Assembly: GCA_038046785.1 (NCBI GenBank)
Contig: JBBSVM010000005.1
Location: forward strand, 62,001 to 126,000
Length of the DNA: 64,000 bases
DNA from: JAHFTW01 sp038046785
GTDB taxonomy: Archaea; Thermoplasmatota; E2; JACPAO01; JAHFTW01
Reading direction: 5' to 3'
Position 1 is the stretch's first letter. Every line of letters begins with the position of its first letter. Of this stretch, positions 9,705 to 17,710 are shown one piece after another. Position numbers and translations under genes: made by a program. A model generated the notes under the pieces. The model had not been told where the DNA came from. It did no database searches and was given only the letters and a program-made list of their open reading frames with translations.

Positions 9705-10670
9705 TCACCAGAATCGAAGGCTGCCGGTGGCGGCGTAGAGGCCGGTCAGGAATCCGACGATGGCGCCTCCGTTCAGGAGGGGAAGGCCCGCTTGGGGGCG
9801 ACCCTGCAGGACGCTTCCCATCAGGACGGCGAATCCGACCAGGGTCCCGACGACCGCGCCCAGGGCGGGCACGGCGCCCCAGCCCGGTTCGGCGAACTGG
9901 AGGGCGGAGACGACGAGGATGGTCGGCATGACCAGGTCGCCAAGCCCCATGAACATCGCCTCGCGCTCGCCGCGATTCTCTGGCTTGGCCTCCTTGAACT
10001 TGGACGCCTCGGCGCGGAAGCGGTAGGGCAGCCGCTTCGGGATGACCAAGAGGACCGGCAGGCGCAGCTCGATGACGGTGTCGGCGAGGCTGAGCATGTG
10101 CTTCGTCTTGTAGACGGCGATGAAGTCGTAGATGGCGAGGCCGGCGAGGAGAATGAGGGCGGGAACGAGGCCGAGGCTGATGCCAAGCAAGGCGGCGCTT
10201 GCTGCCGCCACAAGGATGCCAACCGAGTCGATGACGTACCATTCTGGGTGTTTGTAGAGGGCGAGCGCCGCAAGAAGGCCGACAGCGATGCCGGCTGCGT
10301 TGGCGATTCCAGCATCCACGCCGAGTTCCACGAGCAGAACCGGCTGCACGACGTAGTAGAGCGTCCCGGCGACGGCGGCCAGGATGATGAGTTGGATGAG
10401 CCACTTCTTGCCCTTCTTGGCGATGTAGAGAATGACGAGCGTGAAGAGGATGAGGAGCAGGATGTAGCCGATGGAGTTGGTCGGGTTCTCCGGGTCCTCG
10501 AAAACCTGCAGCCCTGCCGCCTTGAATGGAGCAGCAAAAAGGGCGGCCAATGCAAACGTGGCGAGGAATGCGGCCAAAAGGACGGCGGTGGCACGGTATT
10601 CGGGCCAACCAATCGGGAAGGGCTCTTCCGGCGTCTTGGTCGTCGCGACGGCCGCTGCGGTTTCGTCCAC
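9705..10670 (-). CDS. Presenilin-family intramembrane aspartyl protease
   Basis: About 321 aa, very hydrophobic, eight to nine membrane helices. The two catalytic aspartates are visible: YD within AIYDFIAVY (D182) and GxGD within MGLGDLVMP (D245), followed by a PAL-like motif, here GLPLLNGG. The family cleaves membrane-protein substrates within the bilayer. A hydrophilic loop rich in Lys/Glu sits between the two aspartate helices, as in the archaeal homologue PSH. The start was set at the GTG at 10670, because the frame further upstream runs through a repeat element and antisense to the KH gene. No substrate can be assigned. Confidence 0.85.
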   Translation of the reverse strand: MDETAAAVATTKTPEEPFPIGWPEYRATAVLLAAFLATFALAALFAAPFKAAGLQVFEDPENPTNSIGYILLLILFTLVILYIAKKGKKWLIQLIILAAVAGTLYYVVQPVLLVELGVDAGIANAAGIAVGLLAALALYKHPEWYVIDSVGILVAAASAALLGISLGLVPALILLAGLAIYDFIAVYKTKHMLSLADTVIELRLPVLLVIPKRLPYRFRAEASKFKEAKPENRGEREAMFMGLGDLVMPTILVVSALQFAEPGWGAVPALGAVVGTLVGFAVLMGSVLQGRPQAGLPLLNGGAIVGFLTGLYAATGSLRFW

Positions 10671-10720
10671 GCTGCGGTCACGGGAAGGGAGGCTATGAGT
10701 GGCTTGGTTTGCCAAGGTTG

Positions 10721-10830
10721 AGGGAAATCCTGGGATTTTCGGGATTCGGGGATATCCTGGATTCGCTTGCGGACCGACGGCTCGAAGAAAATCCAGGAAT
10801 CCGGTAATCCCAAAAATCCCAGGATTTCCT
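10721..10830. repeat. Imperfect palindrome, family A copy 1
   Basis: Arms of about 42 bp (10723-10764 and 10787-10829) are near-perfect reverse complements. Both contain GGAAATCCTGGGATTTT in one orientation or the other, followed by a GGGATT-type unit. The distal edge lies 16 bp past the stop codon of the KH-protein gene. A second copy is at 15421-15530. Confidence 0.85.
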
Positions 10831-10846
10831 TCGGTCGGATTGGAAC

Positions 10847-11398
10847 CTACTTCCACAGCTCCGACTGGTCGCGCTTGTTGCGGCGGCGTTGGTTCTCGAG
10901 GAACCGGTAGACGCTCGCATGCTCGGCGCCGGAGAGAATCATGTCCACCGCTTGCTTGGCGGGGCCAATGTTCTCCAGGTCGCCGATGATGCCGACCGTG
11001 TGGCCATAGATCGCAAGGTCGCAGGTGGTCTGTTCCTCGATGATGCGGCGGGTCTTGCCCTCGGAGCCAATGAGGCGCGCCGTGACGCGGCGGACGTGCG
11101 ACTTGTCCTTGCCGACGTAGTCGTGGAAATCGAGCATCTCCAGGTAGTAGTCGTCGGAGAAGAGCTTCATCGCGTGCTCGGGGGAGAAGCCGCGGCCGAT
11201 GGCGCGCACCACGTCCTGCAGCTTGAGCAGCATGATGGGGTCGACACCCTCGACCTCGTTGTGAAGCGCAACCTCGTTGCCGGTGGAGTCCACCTCGATG
11301 GTGATGCCGGCGCGGGTGGAGAGGAGCCGTTTCGTCTCGCCGCCGGGGCCGATGAGGGCGCCGATGCGGTCCTGTGGGATGCGAATGAAGGTGGTCAT
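10847..11398 (-). CDS. KH-domain rRNA-processing protein (archaeal Dim2/Pno1-like)
   Basis: 183 aa with two KH modules. The first carries IGPGGETKRLL near residue 17; the second has IGSEGKTRRIIEEQT around residue 110. The RGFSPEHAMKL linker is typical of archaeal Dim2/Pno1/Krr1 homologues. These bind the 3' end region of pre-16S rRNA and can bind aIF2 alpha. Its ATG overlaps the stop of rio1 by 4 bp (ATGA), so translation is probably coupled in the conserved archaeal order aif1A-rio1-KH. Confidence 0.9.
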   Translation of the reverse strand: MTTFIRIPQDRIGALIGPGGETKRLLSTRAGITIEVDSTGNEVALHNEVEGVDPIMLLKLQDVVRAIGRGFSPEHAMKLFSDDYYLEMLDFHDYVGKDKSHVRRVTARLIGSEGKTRRIIEEQTTCDLAIYGHTVGIIGDLENIGPAKQAVDMILSGAEHASVYRFLENQRRRNKRDQSELWK

Positions 11399-12375
11399 TC
11401 TTCGTCGTCCTCCTGGTCCTCGTCCGGCTGCTTGCGCTTGCTTCGGGTGTGGATGAGTTGGGAACTGATGAACTCCGGCCGCGCGTCCACGCCCATCTTG
11501 CGGAAGACACGGACGATGTTCTTGATGTCGCGCTGGGCAAACTCGTGCGCCATCGGGTGGTTCTTGAGGACCGCCTGGCCGACGTCGATCATGCGGAGCC
11601 GCCAGGTCGCCTCGGGGCCGTCGGCGTTCTCGACCAGGACGTTGTACTCCGACCAGTCGGCGTGGACCAGGTCCGCTTCGTTGTAGGCCTTCACGTAGTC
11701 CGACACTGCCTGGTGCCAGAGCCGGTCGGGGTCCTGGGGCTTGACGAGGCGGAGCTGCGGCCAGGCACCCTCTTTCTTGCCGAGGTATTCGGTGACGAGG
11801 ACGTTGAGGCTCGCCTTGAGCGCCTCGGGGACCGGGATGCCCACTTCACGCAGACGCAGCAGGTTGCGGTACTCCTTCTGGCACCACGCGGTGACGAGGC
11901 CGCGCTTGTCGTTGCCGACGCCCTGGAACCGCTCGTCGCCCTGGATGTACTGCATGACGTGCTTGAAGCTCGCCGTGTTGATGCGGTAGATCTTGATGGC
12001 GAGGTAGCCGCCGCCCGGCGTCGTGGCGCGGAAGACGTTGGCCTCCTTGCCGGTGCTGATGGGGAAGTCCACCGATTTCAGCAGGCCGTGCACCAGCATT
12101 TTGTGCAGAGTGAGCAAGGTCGGCCGGTCGAACACCTCCGCCTCGGTGCGTCGGTCGCCCTCGCGGCGGGTGTCGGGCAGTTGCGCGACCAGGCGGTCGG
12201 CCTGGCGGTAGGTCCACTCGTCGTTGGAGGCCAACTGGATGAGGTGGTCCGCCTCGAGCAGCGGCTGGTAATCGGTGTCGTCCCCGCCACGCGCATCGCG
12301 GGTGTGCGCCGCCGCGTCGGAGGCCGAGACGCCAGGAGGGGGCGCGGGCCGTTCGACGAGGGTGCGCTTGGCCAT
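11395..12375 (-). CDS. rio1: RIO1-type serine/threonine protein kinase
   Basis: 326 aa. A RIO1 signature is present: STGKEANVF replaces the glycine-rich loop, with YRINTASFKHVMQYIQGDERF, a catalytic HADWSEYN and metal-binding IDVGQAV. RIO1 is an ATPase/kinase in late maturation of the small ribosomal subunit. The C-terminal tail is acidic and Lys-rich. The ATG at 12375 was preferred over an upstream ATG at 12423 that would fall inside the hairpin region between genes. It is flanked by aIF1A upstream and the KH protein downstream, all linked to small-subunit function. Confidence 0.92.
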   Translation of the reverse strand: MAKRTLVERPAPPPGVSASDAAAHTRDARGGDDTDYQPLLEADHLIQLASNDEWTYRQADRLVAQLPDTRREGDRRTEAEVFDRPTLLTLHKMLVHGLLKSVDFPISTGKEANVFRATTPGGGYLAIKIYRINTASFKHVMQYIQGDERFQGVGNDKRGLVTAWCQKEYRNLLRLREVGIPVPEALKASLNVLVTEYLGKKEGAWPQLRLVKPQDPDRLWHQAVSDYVKAYNEADLVHADWSEYNVLVENADGPEATWRLRMIDVGQAVLKNHPMAHEFAQRDIKNIVRVFRKMGVDARPEFISSQLIHTRSKRKQPDEDQEDDEE

Positions 12376-12396
12376 CCGCGGCCTCAGAATCCAGAA

Positions 12397-12419
12397 TCCG
12401 GCATCGTGCCGATGCCGGA
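12397..12419. terminator. Perfect 10-bp stem hairpin between aif1A and rio1
   Basis: TCCGGCATCG and CGATGCCGGA flank a TGC loop. It lies between the aif1A stop and the rio1 ATG, 33 bp past the former on the minus strand. It could be a terminator, attenuator or RNA-processing site. Confidence 0.5.
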
Positions 12420-12425
12420 GCAAAG

Positions 12426-12458
12426 CTTCTGATTCTTCGCTTCGCTCAGCATCAGAAG
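12426..12458. terminator. Hairpin overlapping the aif1A stop codon
   Basis: CTTCTGAT (12426-12433) and ATCAGAAG (12451-12458) pair around a 17-nt loop. The aif1A stop codon lies within the right arm. Together with the next hairpin it may stabilise or end the aif1A transcript. Confidence 0.4.
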
Positions 12459-12874
12459 CCCACGTCCAGAAGTTCGGGGATCTTCTTGCGGCGGCTCAGG
12501 TTGACCGACTGCGTGCGAACGTAGCGGTACTTGACGTCCGCCTTGGCGTTCTGGAAGTCCCACGGCTTGACGATGACCAAATCGCCCGGCTTGATCCACA
12601 TGCGGCGCTTCATCTTGCCCGGGATGCGGGCCATGCGGGACTTGCCATCCTCGCACATGACGCGCAGCTTCGAGGCGCCCATGAGCTGGTCGGCGATGGC
12701 GAACATCTCGCGGTTGCGCGGGTCCGGCATGCGGTAGCGGCGGATGGCCTCCTCGGAGTCCCCTCCAGCAAGCTCCTCCGGGGTCGCCTCGAGCGGGCCG
12801 GTCTCCTCTTCGAGAAGATCATCGGCCGCCAGGGGGATGTCCGCGTCGTCGTCCTCTGCCACGATTTGTCCCAC
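12452..12874 (-). CDS. eif1A: Translation initiation factor aIF1A
   Basis: 140 aa. The S1/OB-fold core starts at RYRMPDPRNREMFAIADQLMGASKLRVMCEDGKSRMARIPGKM in pieces typical of aIF1A, followed by MWIKPGDLVIVKPWDFQ. The factor binds the ribosomal A site during initiation. An unusually long acidic N-terminal extension (about 45 residues) precedes the core. The GTG at 12874 is the longest start. A GTG at 12862 (start MAEDDD) fits a TTATTTAA box 22-29 bp upstream better and may be the real one on a leaderless transcript. Confidence 0.93.
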   Translation of the reverse strand: MGQIVAEDDDADIPLAADDLLEEETGPLEATPEELAGGDSEEAIRRYRMPDPRNREMFAIADQLMGASKLRVMCEDGKSRMARIPGKMKRRMWIKPGDLVIVKPWDFQNAKADVKYRYVRTQSVNLSRRKKIPELLDVGF

Positions 12875-12882
12875 AAACCCTC

Positions 12883-12891
12883 GTTATTTAA
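12883..12891 (-). promoter_or_regulatory. TATA-like box upstream of aif1A
   Basis: TTATTTAAG on the plus strand is CTTAAATAA on the minus strand, in otherwise GC-rich DNA. Its centre is about 25 bp upstream of the alternative GTG start at 12862, the spacing expected for archaeal leaderless genes. Confidence 0.5.
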
Positions 12892-12985
12892 GAGAGTGTC
12901 CGCGGGACAGATAGAACAGGCTTGGGCCGCCCCAAGCGTTCAAGGCGCGGGAAGCGGTCGCCGCCCCGTGGCGGAATCGGTCGAG

Positions 12986-14743
12986 ATGAAGGCGGCAGGG
13001 CCCACGCCGTCGCGCGCCGTCGTCGAGGCACAACCACGTGTCCGCCTGGTCGCGCACACGCAGCGTCCCTTCGAGCTCGCCGTCGCGAGCGCTCGGACCT
13101 GCTACGCCTCCGAGTTCGAGTTCGTCGGCCGCCTCACCGCGAAAGGCGAGCGGACGCGGCTCACGCTCGAGGACGCCCTGCCGCAGTTCCGCGCCGAGCT
13201 GGAGACGCTCGGTCGGCTCGACACGCCGCACGACCAGCGCGTGCTCATGGTCGAGGCGATGCTGCCGCGCGTCACCGATGACGTCGGCGCCGCCCTGCAA
13301 CTCTTTGCCGACGAGGCGCGCCGCCGCAGCGACGGCAACAAGGGGCTTGCGCGCAGCATCTACGATGCCGGCCACCACACCCCGTTCCAGCACCCCACGT
13401 TTGTTTTCGCCCTCGAGGCAGTGAGCCGCAACGTCGTCGAATCGTTCCTGCACAACCACACCTTCTACAATTCCGAGCAGCAGAGCCAGCGCTACGTTGA
13501 GATGCGCAACGCCGAGGTCCACGTCCCGGTCGCCATCCGCGCCGACCCGGAGGCGCGCCGCATCTTCGATGCCGCCGTGCGCAGCTCGTGGGATGCCTAC
13601 GACGCCCTACGCGACGGCCTCGTCGAGGCGAACCGCAAGGTGATGTCAGCCATTGGCAAAATCAAGGGCCAGAGCGACAAGAAGATTGAGGCTGAGGCCG
13701 AGAAAAAGGCGCAGGAGATGGCGCGCTACGCCATCCCCATCGCGGCGGCGACCCAGCTCTACCACACGGTGAGCGGCATCGTGCTGCTGCGCTACGTTCG
13801 CATGTGCGAAGCGTCGGGGGTTCCCGCCGAGGCGCGCCGCATCGTCGAGCAGATGCTGGAGGAGGTGCGCCGCATCGACCCGGCGTTCGTCGCGCAAATC
13901 CAAGAACAGCCGCGCCCGAGCGGCGAGCAGATGGAGTCGCAACTCTCCGGCTCCGCTCGCGCCGCGCCGGTGGGTGGACTCTCCGACCTGGTGGCGCACG
14001 ACCCGAACGCCCCCGCCATGGTGGCCGCCGTCCTGCGCGAAGTGACTGGCTCGGAGTTGCCCGACAAGGCGCTCCTCGCCAAGGTTCTCGACCCGGCCGC
14101 CAACGCGGCGTGGGCGGACACCCTCAACACGTGGGACCACAGCCCGGTCTTGCGCAGCCTGCGCCATGTTCACTACACCTTCCGCAAGCGGCTGAGCCTC
14201 ACTGCCTACGCGCAGGACCAGCGTCACCGCATGACTCCCGGCACTCGGCCGCTTCTCTCGCAGGCGCTCCCTACGGCTGCAGGCGCACTCGACGTCCACG
14301 TGCCGGACATCATCCAGGCAAACCCGGCGGCGCGCCGAACCTACGACGACGCCATCGCTGTCCTCGCCGCCGCCATTACCACGCTGCGCAAGCGCGGCGT
14401 TCCCGACGAAGCGCTCTGCTACCTCCTCCCCAACGCGACCCACATCACGTTCCACCAGTCGGGCGACCTCTTGTCGTTCATCCACAAGTGGCGGCTGCGG
14501 CTCTGCTTCAACGCGCAGAAGGAAATCTTCGACGCCAGCCTCGCGGAGCTGCGCCAGGTGCAGGCGGTCCACCCGACACTGACCGGATTCATCGGGCCGC
14601 CCTGCTCGTTTGTCGCCGCGCGTCAACCGGCAGACAAGCAGGAAGATGTCGCAGCGTGCTGTCCCGAGGGCGACAAGTGGTGCGGCGTCAAGGTGTGGAT
14701 TAACTTCGACCCGAAGACGGCGAAGCCGAAACGACCGTACTGA
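12986..14743 (+). CDS. thyX: Double-length flavin-dependent thymidylate synthase ThyX
   Basis: About 585 aa, roughly twice a normal ThyX (about 220-250 aa), made of two ThyX-like halves. It should methylate dUMP to dTMP with FAD and methylene-tetrahydrofolate. In the canonical signature RHRxxSxNExSxRY, half 1 keeps only the second part (HNHTFYNSEQQSQRY from H156), while half 2 keeps only the RHR (residues 413-415). The C-terminal dUMP-binding helix (LRLCFNAQKEI) is intact only in half 2. The halves therefore look complementary, one composite active site per chain. Tandem ThyX proteins are also known in some bacteria. The ATG at 12986 was chosen; a GTG at 12968 is in frame. It is divergent from aif1A. 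Confidence 0.85.
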   Translation: MKAAGPTPSRAVVEAQPRVRLVAHTQRPFELAVASARTCYASEFEFVGRLTAKGERTRLTLEDALPQFRAELETLGRLDTPHDQRVLMVEAMLPRVTDDVGAALQLFADEARRRSDGNKGLARSIYDAGHHTPFQHPTFVFALEAVSRNVVESFLHNHTFYNSEQQSQRYVEMRNAEVHVPVAIRADPEARRIFDAAVRSSWDAYDALRDGLVEANRKVMSAIGKIKGQSDKKIEAEAEKKAQEMARYAIPIAAATQLYHTVSGIVLLRYVRMCEASGVPAEARRIVEQMLEEVRRIDPAFVAQIQEQPRPSGEQMESQLSGSARAAPVGGLSDLVAHDPNAPAMVAAVLREVTGSELPDKALLAKVLDPAANAAWADTLNTWDHSPVLRSLRHVHYTFRKRLSLTAYAQDQRHRMTPGTRPLLSQALPTAAGALDVHVPDIIQANPAARRTYDDAIAVLAAAITTLRKRGVPDEALCYLLPNATHITFHQSGDLLSFIHKWRLRLCFNAQKEIFDASLAELRQVQAVHPTLTGFIGPPCSFVAARQPADKQEDVAACCPEGDKWCGVKVWINFDPKTAKPKRPY

Positions 14744-14752
14744 GACCCGGTA

Positions 14753-15385
14753 CTATTCGTCCACTTCGGCGTCTTCTTCCGCCACTTCATCCGGCATGTA
14801 CGCGGCCTGAATCGCGACGACCTCTTCCGACGTCGCGCAGGTGGCATACTCATCGAGCGGTGCGCGATTCAAGTCGGCGAACTGTTTGCCGAACGGGACC
14901 GTCCCGAGCACCTGCTCCGCCTGCCGTTTCTCGCCAACAATCCACAGTGCTGCGGCGATGGCCTCCGCGGTGCTGAGTTTGAACGCCTTGCCGTAGTTCA
15001 CCGGGTTTGCGGCAAGCATGTAGGGCAGGGCGCGGCTGCGGGTCTGCCCAAGCAGGGCGGGGAACGCCTCCTCGGCGTGCGCCCAGGAACAGTCGAGGGC
15101 GAGAAGGCCGTGTTTGCGCATCGCCTCCAAATCTTCGCGGCTGATGGCCTTCTTGGCAAACGGGTTGAGAAGGACCGACTGCGGCGGCACGCGCTTGACG
15201 TCGTCCACCAGTTTCGCCTTGCCCGCCTTGGCGAGTTTGAGGGCCGTGTTCTTCTTTGGGTCATCCTCGCCGGCGTAATAGATGACGAGCGGGATGGCTC
15301 CACCAAGCAGGCCGCTGCGGCCGCGCGGCGCCTCGGGGTCACGCGGAATGCGCTTGCCGCGCCATGAACCTTCACTCACAAACAT
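14753..15385 (-). CDS. tsr3: Tsr3-type rRNA aminocarboxypropyltransferase (DUF367)
   Basis: 210 aa. YYAGEDDPKKNTALKLAK, the DCSW motif, LPYMLAANPVNYGK and STAEAIAAAL match the Tsr3 family, which transfers the aminocarboxypropyl group of SAM to a hypermodified uridine in the small-subunit rRNA P-site loop. The ATG at 15385 was used because the frame further upstream enters repeat A2. The C-terminus is strongly acidic. It is convergent with thyX (9 bp gap). Confidence 0.9.
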   Translation of the reverse strand: MFVSEGSWRGKRIPRDPEAPRGRSGLLGGAIPLVIYYAGEDDPKKNTALKLAKAGKAKLVDDVKRVPPQSVLLNPFAKKAISREDLEAMRKHGLLALDCSWAHAEEAFPALLGQTRSRALPYMLAANPVNYGKAFKLSTAEAIAAALWIVGEKRQAEQVLGTVPFGKQFADLNRAPLDEYATCATSEEVVAIQAAYMPDEVAEEDAEVDE

Positions 15386-15420
15386 TCGGAGAGCGTCCCG
15401 GCTCTTCAGCGCGTGGGTCA

Positions 15421-15530
15421 AGGGAAAACCTGGGATTTCCGGATTGCGGGATTCCGGGATTTTTCTGCAAAAGTTTGTCCAAAGAGTCAATCCCGTTATC
15501 TCGGAATCCCGAAAATCCCAGGATTTCCCT
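15421..15530. repeat. Imperfect palindrome, family A copy 2
   Basis: Left arm from 15422 (GGAAAACCTGGGATTT...) and right arm 15489-15529 (ending ...AAATCCCAGGATTTCC) are imperfect reverse complements of about 40 bp and match copy 1 in sequence. Its edge lies 15 bp past the stop of the geranylgeranyl-reductase gene, and it also sits just upstream of tsr3. Confidence 0.85.
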
Positions 15531-15545
15531 CAACCCGTTCGACGC

Positions 15546-16850
15546 TCAAGACGAAGGGCGAAGCAGGATGCGCAGGAAGAAGGGCGCAAGTCGCGGCTGC
15601 GCCCAGAGCAGGGGCAGGACGAGACGGCTCGGGTAGTCGATGTCGCCCACCTTCTCGATGGCGCGGCGGGCGCGCGGCGTGGCAAGGAGTCGAGCGAGCC
15701 GGTTGAAGTCGGCGTCCCGGAATCGTTTGTAGATGCTGCGCAATGCCTTGCCCTTCCGGAGTTCGCGGCCGAGGATGCGTTTCGTCTTGCGCTCGTACGG
15801 GAGCAAGCTGCCGCGGTCGAGCCGGTCGCTGCGGAGGCCGCGGTCGGCGACCGGGGCGAGGAACTCGGAGGCAACAAGGCCGTAGTAGATGCCGCCGCCC
15901 GAGGTGGGTTTCGCCATGCCGGCGGCGTCCCCCACCAGCATGACGCGGTCCTGGACGAGGTGGGCGCGCAGGCCGAGCGGGATGCCGCCGATGATGAGGT
16001 AGCTTGGTGTTGCCCCTTTGAGGTAAGGCGCCGAGGCGGGGTCGGTGAACATCCGCTCGTAGTACGCCTTTGCCGATTGCAGGTTCATGCCGGCGGCAAC
16101 GGCGAGGCCGGCGCGCGCTTTGCTGCGCCCCTCGGCATCCTTGCCCACCGGGATAATCCAGGAAAAGAATCCTGGTGCCTGGCTGGAGCCGGCGAACATG
16201 GGAATCATGGAAGGCTTGTCGGCGTCGATGTGGACGCCACACAGCTCCGCCTCGTAGCAGGAGACAATCTCCTCGACGTTTGGGAAGTCGAACCAGCGCG
16301 CCACGGAGCCGCGGATGCCGTCGGCGCCAACCAGAAGCCGCGCCCGCACCGACACCTCGCCAAGCGGAGGCTGCGTCCCCTTCGGCCCTCGCCCTGCCGC
16401 CGTCGCGGGGCCGCCCTCGCCGGGGCCGAGTCCTTTGGCCGCGTCGATGCGGATGCGCACTGTGACGCCAGAGGAATCACGGAGCGCGTCCACCGCCTTT
16501 GCGCTGGTCCACAACTCCGCTCCCGCCTGGACGGCGTGGTCTGCCATTTTCTGGTCGAAGCGGGCGCGGTCCATCGCCTGGGCGTGCACCGTGGTGCCGC
16601 CGAACTCAACGGCGGTTCCGTCCGGGGCGATGATGCGGCCGCCCGTGAGGTCGTTCTGCCAGAGGTCGCCAATCGGGAACGGTGTGTGGTCGAAAGTGCG
16701 CGGCGTCACGAGGCCGGCGCACTGGACCGGGATGCCCACTTCGGCGTGCTCCTCGAGAAGCAGGACCGACCAGCCGCGCAGGGCCATGAGTCGGGCGGTG
16801 TTGGAGCCGGTCGGCCCCGCCCCCACCACGACGACGTCGACCTCGCGCAC
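15546..16850 (-). CDS. Geranylgeranyl reductase family flavoprotein
   Basis: 434 aa. N-terminal FAD Rossmann motif VVVVGAGPTGSNTARLMA, then PVQCAGLVTP, a mid-chain GADGIRGSVARW and a second FAD motif VMLVGDAAGMAKPTSGGGIYYG. These define the geranylgeranyl reductase family, which saturates archaeal lipid or quinone side chains. The insert around residues 160-185 is Gly/Pro-rich and probably a loop. The start is GTG at 16850. Membrane-lipid saturation is likeliest, but the menaquinone tail is a possible substrate given the UbiA genes at the right edge of the window. Confidence 0.87.
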   Translation of the reverse strand: MREVDVVVVGAGPTGSNTARLMALRGWSVLLLEEHAEVGIPVQCAGLVTPRTFDHTPFPIGDLWQNDLTGGRIIAPDGTAVEFGGTTVHAQAMDRARFDQKMADHAVQAGAELWTSAKAVDALRDSSGVTVRIRIDAAKGLGPGEGGPATAAGRGPKGTQPPLGEVSVRARLLVGADGIRGSVARWFDFPNVEEIVSCYEAELCGVHIDADKPSMIPMFAGSSQAPGFFSWIIPVGKDAEGRSKARAGLAVAAGMNLQSAKAYYERMFTDPASAPYLKGATPSYLIIGGIPLGLRAHLVQDRVMLVGDAAGMAKPTSGGGIYYGLVASEFLAPVADRGLRSDRLDRGSLLPYERKTKRILGRELRKGKALRSIYKRFRDADFNRLARLLATPRARRAIEKVGDIDYPSRLVLPLLWAQPRLAPFFLRILLRPSS

Positions 16851-16919
16851 ATTCGGGCGACGGTGTCGCCGGCTTCAAGGTGCCGCAAGCGACATGAACG
16901 GCGTCGGATTGGCGCCGGC

Positions 16920-17279
16920 ATGGCCCTGTCGCAGACCGAGATTCTCACCGTCGCGGGCGTCCTCGTTCTCCTCTTCGCGGTGATTCTCACCAACAATTTC
17001 CGCGCCGCCAAGGCGACGCGGGCTCTCAAGGCCGCCCAAGCGGGCGCCGACGCGGCACCCACCAACAAGCCGTGGCTGGGCCGCTACCTCCAGCATGAAG
17101 GGGACATCGTGGGGCAAGTGGTCGCCGTCGAAGGCGAGCGGGTCATCGTGCGCAAAGGCACCATCAACCTCGCCATCGCGAAGTCCCAGGTCCGCGAGCA
17201 GGGCGCCGACCTCGGCGTCGTCGGAACCTTCGATCTCGCGGCGGCCGAGCGCGACGGCGTTGGCTGGAAGGCGCCGTGA
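16920..17279 (+). CDS. Small membrane-anchored beta-barrel protein (DUF5749-like)
   Basis: 119 aa: one N-terminal helix (residues 9-25), a short Ala/Lys linker, then a compact beta-rich domain (GDIVGQVVAVEGERVIVRKG ... GVVGTFDL). The arrangement recalls YajC-like or DUF5749 small barrels of archaea; this assignment is from memory and tentative. Its stop overlaps the ATG of pth2 (ATGA), so the two are translationally coupled. Confidence 0.6.
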   Translation: MALSQTEILTVAGVLVLLFAVILTNNFRAAKATRALKAAQAGADAAPTNKPWLGRYLQHEGDIVGQVVAVEGERVIVRKGTINLAIAKSQVREQGADLGVVGTFDLAAAERDGVGWKAP

Positions 17280-17638
17280 TGACGATGGCGCTGAAAATGG
17301 TCATCGTGGCCCGCAAGGACCTCGACCTTTCGAAGGGCAAACTCGCCGCGCAGGCGGGCCACGCCGCCGTCGAATGCGTCCTCAAGGCGCAGCGCTACGC
17401 CAAGGAAGAGCTCGCCGACTGGCTGGACCACGGCGCGATGAAGGCGGTCCTCAAGGTCCCCAACGAGGCGGCTTTCTACGAGCTCAAACAGGCGGCCGAG
17501 CGCGCCGGTCTCACGACGGCGCTCATCAAGGATGCCGGCCACACCGAGATTCCCGCCGGCACCGTCACGGTGCTTGGCATCGGCCCCGGCCCCGCCGCCG
17601 CCGTCGACAAGGTGACGGGCCACCTGAGCCTGCTCTGA
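17279..17638 (+). CDS. pth2: Peptidyl-tRNA hydrolase 2
   Basis: 119 aa, the normal archaeal Pth2 length. KMVIVARKDLDLSKGKLAAQ, AGHAAVECVLKAQ, KVPNEAAFYEL and IKDAGHTEIPAGTVTVLGIGP are characteristic and include the catalytic His/Lys/Asp region. It releases tRNA from peptidyl-tRNA that has dropped off ribosomes. The ATG at 17279 overlaps the upstream stop. Confidence 0.95.
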   Translation: MTMALKMVIVARKDLDLSKGKLAAQAGHAAVECVLKAQRYAKEELADWLDHGAMKAVLKVPNEAAFYELKQAAERAGLTTALIKDAGHTEIPAGTVTVLGIGPGPAAAVDKVTGHLSLL

Positions 17639-17710
17639 CCAGGTTCTTCGGCGCGATTCGTTGGATGCTGCGGCCAAAAACTCCAAATCCCCGGGTGGCA
17701 CCTGGAGGGT

